Source: Halanaerobiales bacterium (GTDB lineage Bacteria; Bacillota; Halanaerobiia; Halanaerobiales; DTU029). Taken from it: a stretch of 33,529 nucleotides of DNA. Every line of letters begins with the position of its first letter. Positions within the stretch are counted from its first letter, which is position 1. The stretch lies in assembly GCA_025451675.1 (NCBI GenBank), contig JANWJZ010000015.1:1-33529 (forward strand). The letters run 5' to 3'. The position numbers were made by a program, and so were the translations under genes. Under the pieces are notes generated by a model. That model worked only from the letters and a program-made list of their open reading frames with translations. It was not told the origin of the DNA and ran no database searches. This document shows positions 8,701 to 20,250 of the stretch, one piece after another.

Positions 8701-8729
8701 TTGGTAATAGGATAATAAATATATATTTT
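8701..8729 (+). promoter_or_regulatory. Candidate promoter of the cggR-glycolysis operon
   Basis: TTGGTA (8701-8706), 17-base spacer, TATTTT (8724-8729). The start site would fall near 8736, directly before the CggR-type operator, the arrangement known for Bacillus cggR-gapA. The surrounding DNA is very AT-rich, so other -10 choices exist. Confidence 0.45.
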
Positions 8730-8738
8730 TCTAAAGGG

Positions 8739-8775
8739 TGGGACATAATTGTTCTAACGGGATAAAAATGTTCCC
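8739..8775 (+). promoter_or_regulatory. CggR operator (two direct repeats)
   Basis: Two copies of GGGA(C/T)-N6-GTTC lie head to tail: GGGAC (8740-8744) with GTTC (8751-8754), and GGGAT (8759-8763) with GTTC (8770-8773). Their period is 19 bases. This matches the Bacillus CggR site, CGGGAC-N6-TGTC repeated with a period of about 20. It lies in the cggR leader upstream of the GTG start, so CggR should block its own operon, with relief by fructose-1,6-bisphosphate as known for the family. Confidence 0.72.
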
Positions 8776-8794
8776 ATCTACTGGAGGCGGGGCT

Positions 8795-9826
8795 GTGAGA
8801 TATCTTTTGAAGATTCAGGAGAAAATAGCGCCTGAACTAATATCTATTGTTGAAAATCGGTATACTATATTACGTAACATTTATTATTACCAGCCTATTG
8901 GCAGGAGGGCACTGGCAGAGAAAACCAATATCAGTGAAAGATTGGTTAGAAAAGAACTGGATTTTCTCTGTGGCAGAGGCCTGATAAAGGTATACCGTTC
9001 CGGTACAGTATTGACTGATCTGGGGTCAAAATTTCTACCTGAACTGGACAAATATATGAAGGAACTCAAAGGTATAAGGACCCTGGAAGAGCAGTTAAAG
9101 GGGTGCCTGGGTATAGAAGAAGTACATATTGTTTCCGGTGGATTGGAACCTTCCATTATCAATCAAGAGATTGGACGTTATACTGCCAGATTATTGCACA
9201 GGCTGCTTAAAGATGGCGATATACTGGCGGTTACCGGTGGAACGACCCTGGCCCAGGTGGCCAGTGCTATGCATGAAAATGACAGCCCCATGGATATTAT
9301 TGTAGTTCCAGGCCGGGGTGGGTTGGGTGAAGAAGTTGAAATTCAGGCCAATACTATAGCAGCTACCATTGCCAAAAAATTAGGTGGCCGTTATCATCTA
9401 CTGCATATACCTGATTCTATTCAGGAGGAGAATGTAGATATAATTATGGCGGAACCTTCAATTCAACGGGTTCTAAAGTTCCTGAAGAAGGCCAACATTT
9501 TGATACATGGTGTAGGTAGTGCTGAAATTATGGCTGCCCGGAGGGATATGTCTCCGGAAGAGATTCAGGAATTAAAGAATAGGGGAGCTGTAGCAGAAGC
9601 TCTGGGTTATTATTTTAACGAATCCGGTGAGATAGTTTATGTGACTACCAGTGTCGGGCTACATCTGGAGGATTTAAAGAATATAGAAAAAGTGATCGTA
9701 GTTGCCGGTGAGCCGGATAAAGCCAGAGCAATACTATCAGTTGTTTCACCGCTTTATCATAATATACTGGTTACAGATGAGTCAACAGCCAGAGAGATCT
9801 TGAATTTAAAGGGGGTGAGGCAATAA
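8795..9826 (+). CDS. cggR: Central glycolytic genes regulator CggR (SorC/DeoR-type repressor)
   Basis: 343 residues from GTG 8795, against 340 in Bacillus. Residues 35-66 form the winged-helix reader (GRRALAEKTNISERLVRKEL); residues 105-340 are the sugar-phosphate-binding domain with VTGGTTLAQVASAM. CggR represses the glycolytic operon and is released by fructose-1,6-bisphosphate. The frame is open upstream to GTG 8738, but that start would put the operator inside the coding region and has no ribosome site, whereas GGAGG (8783-8787) is seven bases from GTG 8795. It is the first gene of the operon with gap, pgk, tpiA, gpmI and eno. Confidence 0.93.
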   Translation: MRYLLKIQEKIAPELISIVENRYTILRNIYYYQPIGRRALAEKTNISERLVRKELDFLCGRGLIKVYRSGTVLTDLGSKFLPELDKYMKELKGIRTLEEQLKGCLGIEEVHIVSGGLEPSIINQEIGRYTARLLHRLLKDGDILAVTGGTTLAQVASAMHENDSPMDIIVVPGRGGLGEEVEIQANTIAATIAKKLGGRYHLLHIPDSIQEENVDIIMAEPSIQRVLKFLKKANILIHGVGSAEIMAARRDMSPEEIQELKNRGAVAEALGYYFNESGEIVYVTTSVGLHLEDLKNIEKVIVVAGEPDKARAILSVVSPLYHNILVTDESTAREILNLKGVRQ

Positions 9827-9882
9827 AATAATGTGTGGTGGATGTTTATTTTATAACTGATATAAATTTGGTATATTTTAAA

Positions 9883-9918
9883 CTGGTACATCTAATAAGG
9901 ATTATTAGCCTGTACCAG
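9883..9918 (+). promoter_or_regulatory. Strong hairpin upstream of gap, probable mRNA-processing or stabilising element
   Basis: Outer arms CTGGTACA (9883-9890) and TGTACCAG (9911-9918) and inner arms CTAATAA (9892-9898) and TTATTAG (9902-9908) close on a GGA loop, 15 pairs with a small bulge. The following bases are A-rich, not U-rich, so it is unlikely to terminate. In Bacillus the cggR-gapA mRNA is cleaved near here and a 5' hairpin protects the gapA part; this element sits in the right place. Confidence 0.65.
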
Positions 9919-9933
9919 GCTAAATAAAAATAA

Positions 9934-10968
<1,035 letters not shown>

Positions 10969-11006
10969 GAGTGCCATAAGCTGAGTTGCAAGTTATGGAT
11001 AAGTAT

Positions 11007-11047
11007 GGTAGAAATCAGGTTTCCCTTCCGGAGATCTGGTTTCTACC
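11007..11047 (+). promoter_or_regulatory. Hairpin between gap and pgk
   Basis: GGTAGAAATCAG (11007-11018) pairs with CTGGTTTCTACC (11036-11047), 12 pairs with one G-U. No U-tract follows. It could slow 3' decay of a gap mRNA or lower readthrough into pgk; its exact role cannot be told. Confidence 0.5.
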
Positions 11048-11091
11048 TGTTCTTATGAAAACAGGATAGATTAAACAATGGAGGTGTCACC

Positions 11092-12279
11092 ATGAGGAAA
11101 AAAACCTTGAAGGATTTTGATTTTAAAGGTAAAAAGGCCCTGGTCAGGGTTGATTTTAACGTACCCCTTGCTGATGGAAAGATAACAGATGATACCAGAA
11201 TCCAGGCTGCCCTGCCGACAATCCAGTATTTAATTAATGAGGGTGCCCGGGTTATTTTAATGTCACATCTGGGCAGGCCAAAAGGACAGGTTAATGATGC
11301 TTACCGGATGGATCCGGTTGCTCAGAGACTGGCAGAATTATTGAATAAGGAAGTTACTAAAGTTGATGATTGTATCGGGCCAGAGGTGGAGGAAGCCGTT
11401 AGTAAGATGAAAGATGGGGATGTACTGCTTCTGGAGAATACCCGTTTCTATAAAGAAGAGACAGATAATGATCCGGAATTTGCTAAGAAACTGGCCAGTA
11501 TCGCTGATGTATTTGTCAGTGATGCCTTTGGTACTGTCCACCGGGCTCATGCATCTACTGTAGGAGTTGCCCAATATTTACCTGCAGTGGCCGGCTTTTT
11601 ACTGCAGAAAGAACTGGAAGTCCTTGGGGAAGTAATAGAAAATCCAGAACATCCTTTTGTGGCAATAATGGGTGGAGCCAAGGTTTCTGATAAGATTGGT
11701 GTAATCCATAACCTGATGGATAAAGTAGATTATCTGCTGGTAGGTGGAGGTATAGCCAATACTTTCATTAGGGCAAAGGGCTATGAAACAGGTAAATCCC
11801 TGGTGGAAGAGGATAAACTGGATCTGGCCAAAGAATTATTGAAGGAAGCAGAGGAAAAGGGTGTGGAAATAGTCCTGCCCGTAGATATTGTGGTGGCAGA
11901 TGAATTCAGCAATGATGCCAACTTCAAAGAAGTGACAATTGATAATATCCCGGCTGATTGGGAGTCCCTGGATAGTGGCGGAACAAAGACCATTGAAAAG
12001 TATACTGAAATTATTAAAAAGGCAAAGACAGTTATCTGGAACGGCCCGATTGGTGTTTTCGAACTGGATAATTTCGCTAAAGGAACCTTTGCCATTGCCA
12101 GAGCCCTGGCAGAGAGTGATGCTAAGACCATTATTGGCGGTGGAGATTCAGCAGCAGCAGTCAAAAAAGCTGGCCTTGAAGATAAGATATACCATATTTC
12201 TACCGGTGGTGGAGCATCCCTGGAGTTCCTGGAAGGCAAAGCATTACCTGGTGTAGAAGCACTGGATGATTTAGAGTAA
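11092..12279 (+). CDS. pgk: Phosphoglycerate kinase
   Basis: 395 residues, a full-length enzyme. N-domain substrate motifs: RVDFNVPL (19-26), SHLGRPKG, and [10 protein letters not shown]-domain nucleotide motifs: [17 protein letters not shown] and GGGDSAAAV, ending [14 protein letters not shown]. It transfers phosphate from 1,3-bisphosphoglycerate to ADP. GGAGGTG (11080-11086) precedes ATG 11092. It is the third gene of the glycolytic operon, separated from gap by 123 bases that hold a stem-loop. Confidence 0.97.
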   Translation: MRKKTLKDFDFKGKKALVRVDFNVPLADGKITDDTRIQAALPTIQYLINEGARVILMSHLGRPKGQVNDAYRMDPVAQRLAELLNKEVTKVDDCIGPEVEEAVSKMKDGDVLLLENTRFYKEETDNDPEFAKKLASIADVFVSDAFGTVHRAHASTVGVAQYLPAVAGFLLQKELEVLGEVIENPEHPFVAIMGGAKVSDKIGVIHNLMDKVDYLLVGGGIANTFIRAKGYETGKSLVEEDKLDLAKELLKEAEEKGVEIVLPVDIVVADEFSNDANFKEVTIDNIPADWESLDSGGTKTIEKYTEIIKKAKTVIWNGPIGVFELDNFAKGTFAIARALAESDAKTIIGGGDSAAAVKKAGLEDKIYHISTGGGASLEFLEGKALPGVEALDDLE

Positions 12280-12297
12280 AGAGTATTATATTTTACA

Positions 12298-12324
12298 TTG
12301 AAAAAAATAAAATTCTGTTATAAT
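12298..12324 (+). promoter_or_regulatory. Internal promoter before tpiA (extended -10)
   Basis: TATAAT (12319-12324) preceded by TG at 12316-12317 forms a perfect extended -10. TTGAAA (12298-12303) sits 15 bases upstream, short of the ideal 17, which an extended -10 tolerates. It would allow tpiA-gpmI-eno to be expressed when CggR blocks the operon promoter, as needed in gluconeogenesis. Confidence 0.55.
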
Positions 12325-12359
12325 AAGATAGAAGCTTATAAGACTGGGAGGTGATTGGG

Positions 12360-13112
12360 GTGCGTAAACCACTTATTGCCGGTAACTGGAAGATGTACAA
12401 AACCATGAGTGAAGCAGAGGAATTAGTTAAAATATTGAAGGATAGGCTGGCCGGTATTGATGATGTCGAGATTGCCGTCTGTCCCCCTGCTGTTAACCTG
12501 GTTCCGGTTTATAATATAATTGCAGATAGTAATATTAAGCTGGGTGCCCAGAACATGTATTGGGAAGAGTCCGGTGCCTATACTGGCGAGATATCCGGCC
12601 CCATGCTGAAGGAAATTGGTGCTACATATGTTATAATAGGACATTCAGAACGCCGTGAATATTTCCAGGAAAGTGATGAGGATGTCAATAGAAAGGTTAA
12701 AGCAGCCTTCAAGTATGGGTTAAAACCAATTATCTGTGTTGGTGAAACCCTGGAAGAGCGGGAGGCTGGAAAGACCATGGATAAGGTTAAAGGCCAGATT
12801 AAGGCCGCTCTGGCTGGATTAAGTAAAGAGCAGATAGCAGAGACAGTTATAGCCTATGAGCCTATCTGGGCTATCGGTACTGGAAGGACTGCTACTGCAG
12901 AAGATGCCAATGAAGTTATTAAGGTAATTAGAGATCTGGTCAGGGAGGATTTTGCTGAGGCAGCGGATCAGATGCGAATTCAGTATGGCGGAAGTGTAAA
13001 ACCGTCAAATATTGAAGAACTGATGGCCCAGCCGGAGATCGATGGTGCTCTGGTAGGAGGGGCCAGCCTTGATGCAGAATCCTTTGTGCAGATAGTAGAA
13101 GGGGCAAGATAA
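12360..13112 (+). CDS. tpiA: Triosephosphate isomerase
   Basis: 250 residues from GTG 12360, the family length. Lys11 in AGNWKMYK, His95 in IIGHSERR and Glu167 in AYEPIWAIGTG are the catalytic residues, and GGSVKPSN and GALVGGASL close the phosphate site. It interconverts dihydroxyacetone phosphate and glyceraldehyde-3-phosphate. The frame is open to GTG 12351, but that codon lies within the ribosome site GGGAGGTGAT (12346-12355), so GTG 12360 is the start. Confidence 0.96.
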   Translation: MRKPLIAGNWKMYKTMSEAEELVKILKDRLAGIDDVEIAVCPPAVNLVPVYNIIADSNIKLGAQNMYWEESGAYTGEISGPMLKEIGATYVIIGHSERREYFQESDEDVNRKVKAAFKYGLKPIICVGETLEEREAGKTMDKVKGQIKAALAGLSKEQIAETVIAYEPIWAIGTGRTATAEDANEVIKVIRDLVREDFAEAADQMRIQYGGSVKPSNIEELMAQPEIDGALVGGASLDAESFVQIVEGAR

Positions 13113-13168
13113 GCGGCAGTTTATGGTAGTAGCAATGCTGCTTATATATAGAGAAAGGGGTGAAATAG

Positions 13169-16031
<2,863 letters not shown>

Positions 16032-16046
16032 ATCTATAAAGACCAG

Positions 16047-16076
16047 AAGGCCCAGGGTTTAACCCCTGGGCTTTTC
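16047..16076 (+). terminator. First terminator of the glycolytic operon
   Basis: GCCCAGGG (16050-16057) pairs with CCCTGGGC (16064-16071), loop TTTAAC, followed by TTTT. Confidence 0.88.
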
Positions 16077-16083
16077 CTTATCC

Positions 16084-16115
16084 AGCCCCTCTGCTTTAGG
16101 CTAGGGGCTTTTTTA
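16084..16115 (+). terminator. Second, tandem terminator of the glycolytic operon
   Basis: AGCCCCT (16084-16090) pairs with AGGGGCT (16103-16109), followed by a run of six T. The rest of the gap up to 16327 is AT-rich; no convincing promoter box pair for the secretin operon could be picked there. Confidence 0.82.
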
Positions 16116-16327
16116 TTTATTGAGAAAAAATTTTCACAAAAAATAGAAATTTAATTACATAATAAAAGAATTTATGTATTTTTACCGCCCTTTCTATAGA
16201 TAAGAGGGAAAGAAGTTACAATATAGTTATAATTATACTAATATCTGGTAATAATTATTTTTAGAATACTTTTAGGATGTCTGCCTATAATTTTTCTGTA
16301 GATGCTTTCTTCAGGAAGGAGATTGTT

Positions 16328-17494
16328 ATGAAACATACTGGAATTTACAGGCTGATAATGATTTTGATGTTTCTGCTGGTTATTTTCACCCTGGTGCAGG
16401 CTGAAGAAACTCCCACGGTGACTGCCATGTTTTATGAAACTGATCTGAGAGATGCAATACATGAATTATCCCTCCAGACCGGTATAAATATAATAGCCGA
16501 CCAGACAGTCAGCGGAATAATTACAGCTGATTTGAAAAATGAACCTCTCGAAAAGGCCCTCGCAATGATATTATCTTCCGGCGGGTATACCTTCAGGAAG
16601 ATAGAAGATTATTATTTAGTAGGTTTAGCGGACCCCAGGAATGTCAGTTTCAGCGAACTGAGTGAACTGGAGGTAATTTATCTGAAAAATATCACAGTCA
16701 GAGATGTTTTCAACCTTCTTCCCTCTTTTTTAAGTAATTATGTAAAAGGTGAAAGGGAGGGCAATATATTAACAATAAATGCTGCACCAAAGGATTTAGA
16801 GAGGATCAAGGAATTTATAAAGAGTATTGATACTCCCCGCAAACAGATTGAGATAAGGCTACTGGTAACCGAAGTAGATTCAAAAATTGTTAGTGAATTG
16901 GGAATCTCCTTTTTACAATTTGAGAGTGGAGAAGATGTAGAAAGAAGAATTGCCTACAATGCCAGAGATAAGCTTTTAAGTGTTGAAACAGATTTATATG
17001 GCTATCTGCTTACACAGCTGAAGGCAATGGAAGAAAAACAGCTGGCTTCTATAGAAGCAAACCCATACATACTTGTCAGTGACGGGGGAAGTGCCAGGTT
17101 TTTTATAGGTGAAGAACAGGTGCTTTTAATTCATAATGAGAGTTATGGCAGCACCAGGACAGAAGAAGTAAAGGTAGGAGTCGAATTAGAAGTTTATGCC
17201 AGAATAATCGGGGAGGACCAGGTTTATTTGGAATTATCCCCTGTTATAAGCCATTTTATTAATGATGTTAGCCCGGATTTACTCGTCAAGGAAAATTCAT
17301 TGACAACAACCTTGCAGATAAAAAATGGAGAAACCATTTGCCTGGCTGGAATGACCATTAAGAAGGATTCTGCCTCTACCAGAAAGGTGCCATTGCTGGG
17401 TGATATCCCATTAGTAAGGTGGTTATTTAGAAATGAAAATAAAGAAGAAAATGAAAGGGAATTACTGGTTTTTGTAACACCTATCATCAGGTAG
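16328..17494 (+). CDS. Short secretin (GspD/PilQ family outer-membrane channel)
   Basis: 388 residues from ATG 16328, which follows AGGAAGGAGAT (16313-16323). Signal peptide at 1-25, hydrophobic 8-23, cleavage likely after VQA. Residues 33-99 are an STN/N0-type domain (DAIHELSLQTGINIIAD), 112-170 an N1-type domain, and 175-388 the secretin core: EANPYILVSDGGSARFFIG, then LKNGETICLAGM-like IKNGETICLAGM, and the signature VPLLGDIPLVRWLF (354-367) near the end. Secretins form large ring channels in an outer membrane. This one is short, with a single N1 repeat and no pilotin-binding tail. No pilM, pilN, pilO, pilus ATPase or prepilin gene is near, unlike type IV pilus loci. It heads a run of exported-protein genes. 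Confidence 0.9.
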   Translation: MKHTGIYRLIMILMFLLVIFTLVQAEETPTVTAMFYETDLRDAIHELSLQTGINIIADQTVSGIITADLKNEPLEKALAMILSSGGYTFRKIEDYYLVGLADPRNVSFSELSELEVIYLKNITVRDVFNLLPSFLSNYVKGEREGNILTINAAPKDLERIKEFIKSIDTPRKQIEIRLLVTEVDSKIVSELGISFLQFESGEDVERRIAYNARDKLLSVETDLYGYLLTQLKAMEEKQLASIEANPYILVSDGGSARFFIGEEQVLLIHNESYGSTRTEEVKVGVELEVYARIIGEDQVYLELSPVISHFINDVSPDLLVKENSLTTTLQIKNGETICLAGMTIKKDSASTRKVPLLGDIPLVRWLFRNENKEENERELLVFVTPIIR

Positions 17495-17509
17495 GAGATG
17501 ATTATTTGC

Positions 17510-18775
17510 ATGAAGCGGATTAGACTGATTTTTTTGATCTTACTCTTCCTTTCTGTTTCCCTGATAATTAACGGGCAAAAGAAATCAGGAGATACAGCCA
17601 TTCCAAAAGATATAGCTATTGAGCTGCTTAAACCTGCCTGGGAAAGCATGAGTCGCCCGGCAGATTCGCCAATGATATTTTACCTGTTAAAGATGAAGGA
17701 ATTGTCCTGGCAAACAGTAAGGGAGCTGGAATATAAACTGGCCTGGGGGGATAAAGTTGAAGAAGAAGGAAGTCAGCTAATCGTTGATCAGGAATTAATC
17801 AGCAGTGTCTGGCCAGGTGTTCTGCTGGAACTGAAAAATAGCGGGAATGAATCGTTTATCAAAAATGAGTATAATTCCTGTCTGGTAACTATACCCGCTA
17901 AGGAAGGGACAATAAGCATTAATAATATTCTTATAGGTGATAAAAGCAGAGAATCTCCCGCTTATTTTCGGTTCTCCCTTACTCCCATAGATATATCCCT
18001 TAGTGATGAAAGTATATATACATACCTGAAACTTGAATATAAGGATAAGCCTGGCAATATGGCCAGTGTAGAAACCAGTGCCTGGTTTAACAGCACAGAA
18101 ACTGAACCTGTCGCTCTTTTAAAACTATACCAGGAAGGCGATAAAGAGAATCAGCACAGATATTTTGCCTTATTTATTGAGGCAAGGACTCTTTATCCGG
18201 AATTGCTTAAGGAAACAGCCTCTATTCTGGTCATGAACGATATTAAAGGAATTAATCAAATATTTTCATTGGAAAAGGAAAATGAGCCGGAAAACCAATT
18301 TGCCATTTATGCAGGTAGTAACGGTGGTGGTATAGAGTTTAACAGGAGTTATGGTGGGGAAAAAATAAAGCTTTCTCTCTTCAGTATTGATGGTACACCA
18401 GGTTATCAGCTTTTATTTGATAAAAATTTTTCAGTCAGTGATGAATTGTTTGCTTCAGTCCAGGTTCAAAAGAAGACTGAACCACATTTTATGTTGGGTC
18501 TGAAAGACAATATTAACTATACTTCAGATTTTAAATGGCAGCTTTCCTTTTATCCCCTGGTAATTGCCCTTGACGATAATAGAAGACTACAGCCAGTCAC
18601 AGAGATTTTATTATCCTATGAAGGAGAAGTCTTTGCAATAAGCTATCAAGGTATCCACCATAATGAGGAAATAAGCAATATTATAAAAATAAATTATGAA
18701 TTTACTCCCGTCATAGGCCTGTCGGTTATCTGGAAAAAGGAAGCCTGTTATCTAGGTTTGTTGTATAACAAATAA
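17510..18775 (+). CDS. Exported beta-rich protein of unknown function, possible outer-membrane barrel
   Basis: 421 residues; family not recognised. Signal peptide at about 1-23 (MKRIRLIFLI start). From about residue 255 to the end it is a series of short segments of alternating polar and hydrophobic residues joined by turns, such as FAIYAGSNGGGIEFNRSY, IKLSLFSIDGTPGYQLLF and TEILLSYEGEVFAISYQ, the look of a beta-barrel membrane domain; this is a visual judgement. The N-terminal half is mixed. AGGAG (17493-17497) overlaps the secretin stop and fits ATG 17510; the ATG at 17498 abuts it and is rejected. The close spacing implies co-translation with the secretin, and so a possible partner in the outer membrane. 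Confidence 0.65.
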   Translation: MKRIRLIFLILLFLSVSLIINGQKKSGDTAIPKDIAIELLKPAWESMSRPADSPMIFYLLKMKELSWQTVRELEYKLAWGDKVEEEGSQLIVDQELISSVWPGVLLELKNSGNESFIKNEYNSCLVTIPAKEGTISINNILIGDKSRESPAYFRFSLTPIDISLSDESIYTYLKLEYKDKPGNMASVETSAWFNSTETEPVALLKLYQEGDKENQHRYFALFIEARTLYPELLKETASILVMNDIKGINQIFSLEKENEPENQFAIYAGSNGGGIEFNRSYGGEKIKLSLFSIDGTPGYQLLFDKNFSVSDELFASVQVQKKTEPHFMLGLKDNINYTSDFKWQLSFYPLVIALDDNRRLQPVTEILLSYEGEVFAISYQGIHHNEEISNIIKINYEFTPVIGLSVIWKKEACYLGLLYNK

Positions 18776-18788
18776 TTTTATTAAGGAT

Positions 18789-19613
18789 GTGGTCTCACTG
18801 AAAAAGTGTTTACTCAATATTATTATACTTTTAGTATTTGCTGTAAATATAGTCAATGCAGGGGAGATTGATTTAGCTGATTACAGACACGGCTGGACCT
18901 ATGAAAATGATATCTGGCAGTTAAGTATATTTTACTCCAGGCCTGATGGCAGGGAGGCTTTATTAAGATTCAGGCTGAAAGAAGGTGTTGAAAAACATCA
19001 GGCTACTTACAGCCTATCTTCTGATAACAGGGATGTTCCGGAACTATTGGTGCAGGAGGCAGATAATTATAAGCCTTTTAAGAAAATTAATATAGGCCTG
19101 AGTTCCCGGCGGAGGGAAAGAATTATTGTTCTAAGATTTGCAGAAGATTTATCCTATGCCAGTGCCTATTATCCAGTAATTTTAAGACCGGACGGTAAAC
19201 CTGGGGTTAATCCGGTGATAAATCTGGAAATTTTTCATCCGGAACTGGCGGAATTATTTGTCCATAAAAAGAATATTCATTTTAATATCGACTATGGTCC
19301 AGGCAGATATGCGGAGGAAGAGTTTTTACTGGAAGTCCGGACTAACTTTAGCGGTTGGTCCTTAAGGGCATACCTGGATCTCCTGTCTATGGTACAGGAT
19401 GGTGTGAAGGAAACCCCAGCCATATCTATAGAGAAATTTCTAATTTCTGTTAATGGTTCAGAGGCAATACCCTTCAGGAAAGAAGGCATAAGTATCATTA
19501 CTGGAAACAGGGTTATGGAGGGAAGCTTTTTTATACAACTTTTTATGGATGTCAGTCTTTCTTTTAAGGCTGGAGAATATACAGGCGCTAAATTAATGTT
19601 TGCCCTGGAATGA
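18789..19613 (+). CDS. Exported protein with pilin/coat-like C-terminal region
   Basis: 274 residues if GTG 18789 is used. The hydrophobic signal sequence LLNIIILLVFAVNIVNA ends near residue 24. AAGGA at 18783-18787 touches GTG 18789 but is ten bases before CTG 18798, which would give a typical LKKCLLN- signal start; a CTG start is therefore likely. The body is beta-rich. The C-terminal half shows YGPGRYAEEEFLLEV, VRTNFSGWSL and the ending FKAGEYTGAKLMFALE, parallel to motifs in the next two genes (xGxYA, a TN-x-V segment, AG(E/D)Y near the end). It may be a two-domain, tip-like relative of them. Family not recognised. It is 13 bases from the upstream gene. Confidence 0.62.
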   Translation: MVSLKKCLLNIIILLVFAVNIVNAGEIDLADYRHGWTYENDIWQLSIFYSRPDGREALLRFRLKEGVEKHQATYSLSSDNRDVPELLVQEADNYKPFKKINIGLSSRRRERIIVLRFAEDLSYASAYYPVILRPDGKPGVNPVINLEIFHPELAELFVHKKNIHFNIDYGPGRYAEEEFLLEVRTNFSGWSLRAYLDLLSMVQDGVKETPAISIEKFLISVNGSEAIPFRKEGISIITGNRVMEGSFFIQLFMDVSLSFKAGEYTGAKLMFALE

Positions 19614-19620
19614 AATAAAA

Positions 19621-19683
19621 GGGAGGTGAGATATGACAGGCTGAAAGATATTTTCCGGGTTTGTAGGTGTGGAGAAGTCATAA
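19621..19683 (+). other. Strong ribosome binding site with a three-codon reading frame
   Basis: GGGAGGTGA (19621-19629) is followed by ATG ACA GGC TGA (19633-19644). Reading past the TGA the frame stays open for 12 more codons to TAA 19681-19683. No longer product is possible, so it is a leader mini-frame, a decayed gene start or chance. Confidence 0.35.
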
Positions 19684-19715
19684 GAAAAGAAAAATAAAAA
19701 AATGGAGGGAACTAT

Positions 19716-20231
19716 ATGAAGAGATTATTCTTTACTGTATTTGTTTTAAGTGTATTTTTAGCTGTCAGTGTTCTTTCCTTTGCTGCTGAGGGACGCCTGG
19801 GTAATATAAAGGCTGAAATTCCAGTAACAGCCTCTGTTGGCAAGTATGCAGAGATACTTGTCGGTGATACCGCTGTAAATCTGACCCTGATGGGAGCAGC
19901 AGGAGAGGTAGCCCGGGATGATGACAATATCTTTACAGTAGAATCTAACTGTCTGGTTGATTTATCCTTTAAAGCAGATGCCCTGACGAATGGCAGAGAT
20001 TTCATAGCAGTAGATTACGAATTATTTAAAGAAGGAAATCCAGATGCCCTGTTGAGCTATAGAACTGAAAGGGAGAATGGCGATGATGTTGTAATCAGGA
20101 ATGTACAGGATTATGTTGATGGTGTAGTCAGATATAATATTGCTGTTGCTGCTACACTGGGTAATATCTCTGACCAGTCAGCAGGAGAATATAGTTCTAC
20201 TATTTATTTAACAGTAGCTGCCGCAGAATAA
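19716..20231 (+). CDS. Exported pilin/coat-like subunit, paralogue of the next gene
   Basis: 171 residues. Signal peptide 1-23 ending SFA-A. The mature protein of about 148 residues is beta-rich: AEIPVTASVGKYAEILVG near the start, FTVESNCLVDLSFKADALT in the middle and AGEYSSTIYLTVAAAE at the end. The AGxY...LTV ending is the layout seen in several donor-strand or coat-type beta-sandwich subunits, such as spore-coat-U and DUF4402-like proteins, but no family can be named. It has a single cysteine in the mature part. GGAGGG (19704-19709) precedes ATG 19716. Size, export and the paralogue next door suggest a repeating surface subunit. Confidence 0.68.
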   Translation: MKRLFFTVFVLSVFLAVSVLSFAAEGRLGNIKAEIPVTASVGKYAEILVGDTAVNLTLMGAAGEVARDDDNIFTVESNCLVDLSFKADALTNGRDFIAVDYELFKEGNPDALLSYRTERENGDDVVIRNVQDYVDGVVRYNIAVAATLGNISDQSAGEYSSTIYLTVAAAE

Positions 20232-20250
20232 ATTTAAGGAGGTGTGAGGC

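Noticed and set aside
16328-17494. Naming the secretin pilQ or gspD
   Set aside because: It is shorter than both, and no pilus or type II secretion partner gene is in the window, so only the superfamily is supported.
19633-19683. Selenoprotein reading through TGA 19642-19644
   Set aside because: The product would be 16 residues, no selenocysteine insertion hairpin is evident, and no known selenoprotein matches.
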